Assembly (NCBI GenBank): GCA_003864495.1
Contig: ML133498.1
Coordinates: 1,782,163-1,846,162 of the forward strand
Reading direction: 5' to 3'
DNA: 64,000 nucleotides
Origin: Nemopilema nomurai
Taxonomy: Eukaryota; Cnidaria; Scyphozoa; Rhizostomeae; Rhizostomatidae
The notes beneath the pieces were generated by a model. The model worked only from the letters and a program-made list of their open reading frames with translations, did not search any database and was not told the origin of the DNA. Shown here in pieces: positions 37,701 through 48,430 of this stretch. The translations under genes and the position numbers were made by a program. Numbering within the stretch: the stretch's first letter is position 1; every line of letters begins with the position of its first letter.

Positions 37701-40700
37701 TCTATCAATGAGAATTAATGCGTGGTGCTCAGAATCAAAGAGACTGTGCCTTCAACTGTAGAAAAGGAAAGTCAGCTTAGGCACGCCTCGCACGCTACTG
37801 GATACGCCTCTGTGTCTTTGTCAACTACGTTCTCCAAATTACAACTCATAAGCAGGGGAGGATTGGGGGAAAACGATCTTTTTAAGATGCCACAACAAAA
37901 TTAGGTTCGTGACATGTCATTGTCCAGTTTAATGGAACTCTCACAGGCTGTAAAATATTTCAACGAAAAAAAAAGACAAGAACTCCTTCATTGTACTTTG
38001 CACATGTTTTAACGCGATATGTTTTAATTTTGATATTTTACACTCTTTTGTCGTAAGAGCGTGCAAAAATTTGTTTTTCGTAGTTTTTCTTGACTCTGGA
38101 TAGATAGGAGTTTGATTTTTCTCTTTTTCCTAAACGAAAGTTTAATATATTGATTTGCTTGGAACGTGTTTTGAATGAGAATGAAAAAAGCAGAAGAATT
38201 TACCCCCAAAGAAATGCATATCAAAATGTGTATTTAAAAATTACCATTTTCAGGTGAATTTTGTTAACCAATTACATACTTTTTTATAAGACTGCCTAAT
38301 TTTTTGCCAAGCCACAATAATCACAAAAAATATCAATTCTGAGCCCAAGATTGTGCTTCTATTATTCATTCCAAGCACAAGGTATAAATAAATCCAAAAA
38401 AATATTCAATCTTTTTTATGTGTTTCTTCATCATAAAGTTCAGCCAAAATAAAGAGAACAACAAATTTTATTTTACAAATTTCATTTGAAAATACAAATC
38501 TAATGATATAAATACGATCCTTATACAAATATAATGACAGTTGCTTTGCTTTGAGAGAAAACTCAGATTAAGGAGAAATTAGTCTTGATCTAGGTTCAGC
38601 CTGACATTATTCTTTAACTATAGCAATTTTGATCCTAAAGATTCTTTAGGCTTTATTCTTTAAAAAATTGTATTAACCGTTTCTAGAGATGGGTATCAGA
38701 CCGATTTCTCCTTCTTTTGCCCCCTTGAAAGCCTCTGCGGTGGGGAAGTGCATCTGTAGAAGACTGGATCGAGCGATTCAATTGTTCTCGTTTTTGATTG
38801 ACACTTGCCTTCTGACATCTTCTCTCGCCATTCGCCCGCCATTTCACTCGCGGGAACATTCAAACTGGGTGCAAAGTTCAAGTTGGCAACAGGTTGAAGC
38901 TTGATGCACGAGCCCAAGAAAGCGTAGAATCTACCAGCTTGAGACGAGAACTGATTAGAGAGGAATTGGAGTTAAAGAATTGGGAAAAGAGGAAAGATGT
39001 CAAGCAAGTACTTTACATTTGTGAGTACAGCTTTTTTTATAGATAGGCCTATGTCTTTGTCTAACACCAAAACTTTCCACGGAGGGGCATTTCCTCCAGT
39101 GCAGCTCTTCTTGAACAGGACAAGTGGTCACAACCACACGATTTAATGAAGCACCAAATGTGATAAGATATTAAAAATGATTTAGCAATTTTGAATTTTT
39201 TAGGAAAATTATGTTCTGAACCCCTCTGTATAAGTTAAATTATCAAAATGGCTGCAAAACAGTACAAAGAATAAGAAGGGACATGTGCATTCAGATAAAC
39301 TAAGTACTAGACAAAGTAACAGATGTATGAAATAAAATAATCTGCGTTTAACTAATCTAGTGGTATTTGAAATCTTCAATATTCGAATGTTATTGCTCTC
39401 CTGTAAGTATAGACAGGTAGGCTTTGGAAGTTAACAATGTTTCTTTCATGGGTCATTATTAAAGCAAAGTTCACTACTCATTCGTGTCATACTTGGTAGA
39501 CTGTCGATACTATTTTGTAGGCACTAGCCAAAAATTTTTTACAAGGATGCTTGTACCTTCTTAGTCCTTATAGACATTTTACTGTTATGTAACCGAGATT
39601 TTAGTCTTGAATAACAGAGAATCACTTGTTTTTTCTTGGTGTAATATTTCAAAAGAGACAGAAACCTACTTTGTCATGTTCAGTATAGTATCTTCAATCA
39701 GCTATGATAATTAAAAACAATGCACGTTTTATTGATTGAATCATTTGTGAAATACACTAATCCTGCTTGTGGAGCATGGCAGCTAAACAATTGTTTGTTT
39801 TATTTCTTTTTGTTTGAATTTGAATCGATCCTAAGGAACATGTTTGAATTGTCACCAGTCACTTCAACACTTCTTTATCATTTTCAGACTCATTTTCAGT
39901 CACAAATCTTGAAAAAATTCTACTAATTGAAAAGATTCTACTAATTATTAGTGTAAAACACAGGCTAGAAATGACTTGATTATCTTATAGTTTTTATTTT
40001 ATATAACTTTTTCACCTATCTACTAAAAATTTTTGCTAGGGATTCTTGATTTAGCATTCTTGCATTGTGTTAATAAATTCTTCTTCAAAAGGATGGATTT
40101 ACTTTGATTATTGTTCTAAAAGCAATTGTTCTAAAAGCAATTGTAAACATAAACCCTTTCCTTTGCAATTTTTCTAAAACTTCAGTTATCCTGTTGTCAT
40201 TGAAGATGTTAAACTAATGGGACTCTTTTGGTTTAATGACACAAAATCGAGCCATCTACTTTTTCTGTGCAATTTCTGTTGGCAATTGCTGAAAGTTGAC
40301 TTGCTCAAATTATTAATTTGACCTTGAAACAATCTATTGTTCTTTCGTAAGGCCAAGAAACAAAAATTAGGAACTTGTTTGGAAAAAGCTGTAACACAGT
40401 TATGTATCAGTGATTTCAAAATGTTACGACACTAATGGTTAGGCAAGCTTTGTTTAGAGAGGGTTTCTTTTTCTATTTTTGTCATTAAATCTTCAGATGG
40501 GTGACTTGAAATTTCAGTAAACCATGGTTTATGGACCTGGAGCACTGATAAAAGAAATGTTTGCAATGCTGTTGATAAGTTATGGCCAGAATAACCTCCT
40601 AGTTTTTTGTTTCAAAGCTTGTTTCCTGTTTTTAGAGTTTATTTTCTTGTCCACTTATGTGTGATCTCAGCAAAGTGACAGAAACCCTCTTCATTCTATT

Positions 40701-41688
40701 GCTCCTAGCAAAAGAACAATTTTTACATTTGTTGTCAATAAGCTATAACAGCTATATCAGTCATCAGTTATTTACTATGATCGATACTGTCCTACAATTA
40801 CTAGAGTTATTTCAAAAGTTGCCTTGGTATTTTTAAGCTCCAATATTGCACAAGCAACAAGATTCTTTTTCTAACAAATCAAAATTACAGGCTAGAAGTG
40901 GGTTTGGTGAAAGAATTTACTTCTTCACTAGAATCTTATTTTAGTATGATGTCTATCTAGTATTTTTCCTGCTGATTCTCATATAAGTATTATCATAGAT
41001 TTTTGATAAACCCAACTTGTGGGTGTAAAATTGACTGATTTACTAAGTTGAAAGGATTTTTATTTTTCTAAGTATTTGTCGTCTATTGTTTTTTATGTTT
41101 CCACAAGCCAAAGAGAATCAAATTGAGAAATTGCTTCATCAACATGTTTTATGCCGGTAGCTTAAAGGTGTTGTTTAACCGATGGCTTAACAATCCCCAC
41201 ACAGAAGAGAAGAATCAAGTGTTCCCTTTCAATGTTTCAGTCATATTATGTGTAGATAGCTTCATCTACAACATAAGTTGTTCAATCTGAACTTAATTCG
41301 TACTTTAGCAATGTTTATTTAGTTTTATTAAAAATATAAAATTTCGTTTTCATCAAAATCTTCTTATTAAAGTCTATGACACTTTTCGTAAAATACAATT
41401 TGGGTCGTCTTTCCGTGGTGAGAGTCAAGCTTGAATCTTGAATAAAAAAGCCTCTAGATGTGCTATATAATTTGACTTTATAATAATATGCTATTAAGAA
41501 TTAGAGTTTGTTTGAAGAAGGACAATTTTTGAATCAAAATGAGCTGACTTTAACAGCTTTTCTAAAGCTTTGATCAGAACAACGCTAATTTAGTGGAAAA
41601 TAAGCTTGTTTGATATGTCTTTGTTCATTAAAAGTTTTCACAATTTGCATCAACATTCTATCTTCATCAGTTGCGCTAGAATGAAACC
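37700..41688. other. intergenic, no conserved gene recognised
   Basis: The stretch is AT-rich and mostly without long open frames. The exception is 38680-39030, which is richer in G+C. There a plus-strand segment (about 38915-39020) reads as a charged helix (LRRELIREELELKNWEKRKD) and ends at a GTGAGT donor after ATTT. It could be a lone exon of an unseen or decayed gene. I found no partner exon in phase. Confidence 0.35.
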
Positions 41689-43326
41689 AGGGGTTATTCT
41701 AAGAAAAATTTACATCACCACAAATTCAATCACTGGTATTTTTTTCGTTAAACTTTTCAACTCTACTGTTGCGAAAAAACCAAAAGCAACGGTAGTATAA
41801 GAGCCACTGACCTCCAAAATAAGTCTATTTTAACCTCAGTGTAAGCATTGACATTAGGGACTGTAAATTTTGAGGGGATATGGAGGATAGTGTAGATTTT
41901 TACAATTAGAAAGCAAATACTAAAAAAGCAGTAGAACAAGCTGAAGAACAGGGCACAGCCCCTCTAGGTTCTATGCACATGAGTGATAGGAGATTGAGAA
42001 AACTTAAAAACCCTGTTAGACTAATAAACATACAGCCTCTTTTGCACCCACAACAAAGTACACGATAATATAATGTGCTTTGATCTGGACGTTACGAAAC
42101 TGGCGTTTCAGCATCAAGATGTGTTTAATTCTATGAATGCCAAAGTGAAAAATATAAAACTGGTGTATTTGTTTATGCCTCTTAACATAAATAAATATAT
42201 TTATCCGTTTCTTATGCAAGCATTGGCTAGGGTGCTAGCTGCATTGCCAAACTCATGGGATATTAGGAGGTTAATGAATGCATGCAATGTTTTGAAAACA
42301 TTCACGCGAAGTAGAATCATAATTATATAATTGTATGTACCACACGAAATCTGCACCTGCATGTGCATTTGAATTTGCCAGTGCTCGAAATGTGGAACAC
42401 TTATTCCCAACGGGCTTTACCTTGGAGAAAAATGGTGGAAGTTTTCATTTTAGACAATATTAAAATGTTTTTAAAACAAGCGACTGTATGAAGTATTCTA
42501 AAGAGCGTGAAATGTATTTAAGCTAATCTATGCTCCAAGGTGAACAGACTTAGCTTAAAACTTTTGAATACTGTTTAATGTTTTCTTGGCTACTTTGGAA
42601 AATCAGTTTTACACGTAAATCATTTTCTACTCGCCTCGCCTTACACAATTCAGAATATAAGAGGAATTGTACCCTGCTTGCCAGAGCCTCGTTTCTATTC
42701 CCCTTCGCAATTCCTTTCCCCTGTTCTTCATCCTTTGACTTTCTGAGGTTCTGACACCCCGGTTAGAGGATTTGTGAAAGAAAATGACAGTTGTGGGGGT
42801 CAGTGACAAAAAGCTACATATGACTGTTGTGCTTAGTTAGTCTACCAATGCTACAAAGAAAGAACCTTGGTTTTTCAAAACGCATTTTCAAAACAGGCTG
42901 TTTTCCTAAATTTTTAATGATGCGATCAGCAAACATTTTCTCCTCGTTGCCCATCCAATCTTTCAACCCTGGCTATGCCACTGCTTTTAATCTTCTTTAC
43001 CTTGAAGTTAAAAACCGAATTTTAAAAATTGATGTTTCAATTATTTACATGGGCACAGAGATCCAATTAGTGTCCAACACCCAGTCATTGCTTCTTAAAT
43101 CCGTACCTGCTGACTATTTACTATTATTCTTCTGTTGTGTTAAGTTTTGTTTTGATTTGAAATTCTTATAGTTCTACCAAATGATTCCTTACATTTCACC
43201 AAAAATTGTTCCAGTGCGTCAAATTTTTAACAACACCACAAAATTAAAATCGCAATACCACAAATCAAATTCATAACACCACAAAACGGTAACAAAACCA
43301 CGTTAGAATAACCCCCGAATGAAACC
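41679..43326. mobile_element. 1.63-kb non-autonomous DNA transposon with 10-bp target duplication
   Basis: The 10-base direct repeat GAATGAAACC flanks the element (41679-41688 and 43317-43326). The element (41689-43316) has short inverted ends: GGGGTTATTCTAA on the left and its reverse complement TTAGAATAACCCC on the right. Both ends carry ACCACAAA motifs just inside. No transposase remains inside, only short frames such as 42827-43171. A 10-bp duplication fits Mutator-like elements, while 8 bp plus chance matches would fit hAT. Confidence 0.7.
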
Positions 43327-43500
43327 TATTAACAATAGCTATGTAAGCCAGTGGCGGTCAGAGTATGAGAGGCTTCCAAAAACCAACTACCTTAGTAGAT
43401 AATGCAAAATAAAGCAACAGCAAAGGCTGTTTTGCACACATGTACGCTATTTGTCTAGCCTAGATATGCAGAAGGAAGTCTGCTTAAAGAGTAATGTCTG
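43327..43500. other. spacer between transposon and minisatellite
   Basis: I see no gene or clear repeat. The sequence grades into degenerate copies of the minisatellite from about 43500 (pieces such as GACACGTAGAAGGAGCTGTT). Confidence 0.4.
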
Positions 43501-44029
43501 TGGTTGCCTTAAGGTAGATCGGAAGTAGGAGCTTATTAAAGACACGTAGAAGGAGCTGTTTTAGAACTTCTATTAGCACCTGCTCCAGATAATATAGATT
43601 ATAGCTGCTTGAAGACACATAGAAGGTAGTTGTTTAAGAATAAAGAAGAAATTGATTCTTGAAGAGTAGATGGAACGAAGCTATTTTGCAAAAGCAAAGT
43701 ACGAAGGGGTAAAAAGACAGCAACTGGTTAAGGGCACACATGGAAAAGCCCATTCAAAAGTCGATGCAAGAATGCTACATAATGACAGATAAGATTAGAT
43801 AGTTTAAGTCAATCAGAAAGTCGGGTGGATAGAAAGCAACTAGAAGGTAAAGGACATAACGCTATTAGGTACTGAAGGGTAGATATAAGGTAGCTACTTA
43901 AAGTCAAAAAGAAAGGGACTGCCTAATGGTAGATATATAGTAGCTACTTGAGGACGTATAGATATAGCAACTTAAGGGTAGTTGTTAAGTAGCTACTCAA
44001 GGACGTATATAAATAGCTACTTAAGGGTA

Positions 44030-45500
44030 GATATTAAGTAGCTACTTAAGGACGTATATATATAGCTACTTAAGGGTAGATATAGAGTAGCTTCTTCAGG
44101 ACGTATAGATATAGCTACTTATGGCTAGATATTAAGTAGCTACTAAAGGACGTATAGAAATAACTACTATAAGGTAGATGTTAAGAAGCTACTTAAGGAC
44201 GTATAAAAATAGCTACTTAAGGGTAGATAGCTAGTAGCAACTTAAGGGTAGATAGCTAGTAGCTACTTAAGGACAAATAGATATAGCTACTTAAGGGTAG
44301 ATATTAAGTAGCTACTCAAGGATATATAGAAATAGCTACTTAAGGGTAGATATTAAGTAGCTACTTAAAGATGTATAGATATAGCTACTAAAGGGTAGAT
44401 ATAGAGTAGCTACTTAAGGACGTATATAAATAGCTATTTAAGGGTAGATATTAAGTAGCTACTTAAGAACGTATATAACTAGCTACTTAAGGGTAGATAT
44501 TAAGTAGCTACCTTAAGCAGCTACTTAGTACCTGTACCTTAAGCAGCTACTTCGTACCTGTACCTTAAGCAGCTACTTCGTACCTGTACCTTAAGCAGCT
44601 ACTTCGTACCTGTACCTTAAGCAGCTACTTCGTACCTGTACCTTAAGCAGCTACTTCGTACCTGTACCTTAAGCAGCTACTTCGTACCTGTACCTTAAGC
44701 AGCTACTTCGTACCTGTACCTTAAGCAGCTACTTCGTACCTGCACTTAACTGCTTAGGTACAGGTACGAAGTAGCTGCTTAAGGTACAGGTACGAAGTAG
44801 CTGCTTAAGGTACAGGTACGAAGTAGCTGCTTAAGGTACAGGTACGAAGTAGCTGCTTAAGGTACAGGTACGAAGTAGCTGCTTAAGGTACAGGTACGAA
44901 GTAGCTGCTTAAGGTACAGGTACGAAGTAGCTGCTTAAGGTACAGGTACGAAGTAGCTGCTTAAGGTAGCTACTTAATATCTACCCTTAAGTAGCTAGTT
45001 ATATACGTTCTTAAGTAGCTACTTAATATCTACCCTTAAATAGCTATTTATATACGTCCTTAAGTAGCTACTCTATATCTACCCTTTAGTAGCTATATCT
45101 ATACATCTTTAAGTAGCTACATAATATCTACCCTTAAGTAGCTATTTCTATATGTCCTTGAGTAGCTACTTAATATCTACCCTCAAGTAGCTATATCTAT
45201 TTGTCCTTAAGTAGCTACTAGCTATCTACCCTGAAGTAGCTATTTATATGCGTCCTTAAGTAGCTACTAGCTATCTACCCTTAAGTAGCTATTTATATGC
45301 GTCCTTAAGTAGCTACTTAATATCTACCCTTAAGTAGCTATTTATATACGTCCTTAAGTAGCTACTCTATATCTCCCCTTCAGTAGCTATATCTATACAT
45401 TCTTAAGTAGCTACTTAATATCTACCCTTAAGTAGCTATATCTATACGTCCTGAAGAAGCTACTCTATATCTACCCTTAAGTAGCTATATATATACGTCC
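44030..45500. repeat. near-perfect palindrome with arms of about 720 bp
   Basis: Unit variants appear in mirror order on the two arms. Moving outward from the centre, each side shows ACGTTC for ACGTCC, then AAATAGCTATTTA, then an ACATCTTT variant, and further out GTCCTGAAGAAGC beside TATATATATACGTCC. Independent expansion would not give the same order, so the arms are an inverted duplication of one block. The centre (44743-44757) is about 15 bases. The right side continues with additional same-orientation units to about 46175. Confidence 0.85.
44515..44965. repeat. 26-bp repeat core of the palindrome
   Basis: Nine copies of a 26-base unit containing TTAAGCAGCTACTTCGTACC run to about 44742. 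Eight copies of the reverse complement follow from about 44758 to 44965. The copies are almost invariant (one TAG for TCG variant in the outermost left copy), so this core is the most recently homogenised part. Confidence 0.95.
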
Positions 45501-46184
45501 TTAAGTAGCTACTTAATATCTACACTAAGTAGCTATTTATATACGTCCTTAAGTAGCTACTCTTTATCCCCCCTTCAGTAGCTATATCTATACATTCTTA
45601 AGTAGCTACTTAATATCTACCCTTAAGTAGCTATATCTATACGTCCTGAAGTAGCTACTTAATATCTACCCTTAAGTAGCTATTTATATACGTCCTTTAG
45701 TAGCTACTTAATATCCACCCTTAAGTAGCTATATCTATACGTCCTGAAGTAGCTACTTAATATCTACCCTTAAGTAGCTATTTATATACGTCCTTAAGTA
45801 GCTACTTAATATCTACCCTTAAGTAGCTATATCTATACGTCCTGAAGTAGCTACTTAATATCTACCCTTAAGTAGCTATTTATATACGTCCTTTAGTAGC
45901 TACTTAATATCTACCCTTAAGTAGCTATTTATATAGGTCCTTAAGTAGCTACTCTATATCTACCCTTTAGTAGCTATTTCTATACGTCCTTAAGTAGCTA
46001 CTCTATATCTACCCTTAAGTTGTTATTTCTATACGTCTTTCAGGAGCTACTTAATATCTACCCTTAAGTAGCTGTTTCTATACGTCCTTAAGTAGCTTCT
46101 TAATATCTACCTTTAAGTAGCTATTTCTATATGTCCTTAAATAGCTACTCAATGTCTACCCTTTCTACCTACCCTTTTAACCTT

Positions 46185-47172
46185 ATTAACACTTGCACAT
46201 GTTTAACCAGTCTCATTTCTTCACAAACGGGAAATTGACACAAAACCAGTTGCTGTGCTGCTTTTCAGGGGATTGAAACTGCTTGGAAGCCCAGAATTAG
46301 ATCTAAAACTCGTAATATTTCTCAACTTCAATAATTCCCGCAACAGTCTTGTAATTGCAGATTTTTAAGATGCTCATAAGATTGTTGGGAATTCCATCAA
46401 GTGGTCCCCTTCTTGTCACTTCCTGTCATTGTTAGCTTGATCGCCTCCCTTTGAGTGACTCTCGACCTGTGTTTATGCTTTGGTTTCATTAACTTATGTG
46501 TCCCACTTTGTCACTGGCAAAGTGCCTTGATGCAACTTTTTGATCTGTTGCTTGCAACTAGCTCTGTAATCGGACAGACTTCTTTACGTTGACATCACTG
46601 ACCGTGATATCAATAGTGTTATATAATGGCCATTTAGAATCACAAGCTCATCTCCCTGATTCGCCTTTTTATTTATTTTTTCTGAATAGAAATTTCAGGG
46701 CCCTGTTTTACGTATTCACCTGTGTTCATTTATCAGGAAAATTAGTTTTCCTTATGAGTTCAAATTTTGAATTTTCCATGCTTCTTTTAGATGTCAAGAT
46801 GGATTTTCGAAAATTGCAACTTGGAGACTTCCTTTGGGTGGCACACGATAAGTTTCAAGGTTCCTAAAATACTTATTTTACCAGTTTTTCAAAGATCATA
46901 TTTTTGCCACTTGAGTTGATGCAAAGTATTTTAGATTATGAGCTATGCCTCTAAGGAAGCACCAGCTGTCTCAGATTTACAAAGAGAAAAGTGCTCGACT
47001 TGAAACTTCTGTCGAAAAGAAGGAAGACTTGAAAAACTAAAATACCAAACGAAATAGTGTCTTTAGATGAATGATAAATGATTTAAAAATGGTTTGGGCG
47101 TCTTGTGGAACCGGGTTACTGGCTGTTCCAGGTCTCCGTTTGACATTGCATGCCTGGTGTTCTTGACAAGGC
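46185..47172 (+). repeat. segmental duplication, right copy, block A
   Basis: This is the counterpart of 31725-32690, starting at the edge of the minisatellite. It is followed by about 170 bases (47173-47344) with no counterpart in the left copy, then by block B. Everything homologous to about 32690-36340, including five MUS81 exons with the catalytic ERKRMDD, is absent. Confidence 0.85.
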
Positions 47173-47462
47173 AGTGGCAGGAGCAATAGTTTCAAATGCC
47201 GTCGACAAAACGGCCCTGTTAATTGTTCTCTTTTTGCTGAGCCATCTTAAGCAGTTTCTTTTTCATGTAGACGTGAGACTAAAAGAGGCATGGACTCATC
47301 TTCTTTCTCTTACTAAACTTATTATTCACTCAAAAGTATAATAAATGAAAATTTACGTTTTTATTTGCTTTATTATAGTCTGATGACATCTTTAGAAAAA
47401 TACAGTGCAGTTGAAGAGAAGGACAGGTTACTTTCCAAGCTGACATATGGCAAAAGTAAAAG
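46791..47462 (+). pseudogene. MUS81 pseudogene, two leftover exons
   Basis: 46791-46859 is a copy of MUS81 exon 15 ([16 protein letters not shown], with Arg changed to His just after). 47379-47462 is a copy of exon 21 ([20 protein letters not shown]). Both keep their splice sites and reading frame. The five exons between them and the final exon are missing, so no nuclease can be made. The divergence from the working exons is a few per cent. Confidence 0.9.
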
Positions 47463-48430
47463 GTATGAAAACTTCTGCAAACTGTTGTTGACTGCTTCAG
47501 AATGTACCAGGTTTATCAGTATGGTCAAGATACATCTAAAATTCTGTTTAGTCACAAAAAGTAGAAGAGAAGTAGAATTAAAAAATATAAAATAATTTTT
47601 ATTACCATACTCATATACATCAAGAAGTGAACATTACCAATAAATAATAAAAGCATAATTTTGTCAAGTTTCCCTCTCCTAACACTTAATTGGAAGATAA
47701 CAATTAAAATACACTAATAAAACCTGTTTTGCAAAAAATTATGTTTCTTATTAATGGAGCTGACTATTTCTGAGCTTGTTATTTTATCAAAGTTACAAAT
47801 ATGAGTTGCTTGTAAGTTGAATCATTGGTTGTTAAATTGGTGCACTAAACTACCTTTTGATCGTTTTTTACTCTACCTTTGGTAAGCTCTAAAAATCGTG
47901 ACACCACCTTCAGACACTCAAGCCACTTGTTGTTGGATGGGCTGCACAATGATGATACATTCTCTGCATACTTTAGGCATTTCTTCAAATATCTAGGACG
48001 GGTAAAAAGAGAGACAGTCAAGTAATTACCTCCCATTAAATGTGAGATTCAAAGTACAAACTTTAAACTAGTCCATTTTATATCATATGAAAGTGTGTTG
48101 CAGTGCCTATGACAATCAGCAAACAGTAAACTAATTGAGATTCTAACTGGACTAGAGTTATAGCCTAATTGGATCCCGATTATTGAAATAGACATTGAAT
48201 TTTAACAGTGGGACAAATTGTGATGAGTTGGGAATTGGTAGGATAAATTAAAAGAGCAAGCAACCAGAACCTAATCAAATTTAAAGCAATAGACATTTGA
48301 CTATAAACATATCGGTACCATTGTCCTAAAAATATAACCTTGTTAGGTTTCATTTCCTGGTAAATTTTTCAATTGTTTGATGCTGCATGTGATGCAGCTA
48401 TTGATCAATCTGTATAAACATGCGTATAAA
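47345..48430 (+). repeat. segmental duplication, right copy, block B
   Basis: This is the counterpart of 36340-37700, with an internal deletion of about 260 bases that removed the final MUS81 exon. It contains the working last exon of ERMARD on the minus strand. Confidence 0.85.

Larger units (their letters stand above)
43500..46175. repeat. large TAGCTACTTAAGG minisatellite
   Basis: About 2.7 kb is built from half-units of 23-26 bases that each contain TAGCTACTTAAGG. They alternate between a GGTAGATATTAAG half and a GACGTATATAAA half, so a full unit is about 48 bases. Copies are degenerate from 43500 to 43900 and again after 46100, and sharper in the middle, the usual profile of an expanding minisatellite. 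Orientation flips at about 44750: left units read TAGCTACTTAAGGGTAGAT, right units read the reverse complement. The unit is rich in small palindromes (TAGCTA, CTTAAG) and has no coding sense. Confidence 0.95.

Noticed and set aside
43900..46175. Repeat array resembling CRISPR
   Set aside because: Units are tandem without unique spacers, orientation inverts at the centre, and the host genes are intron-bearing animal genes.
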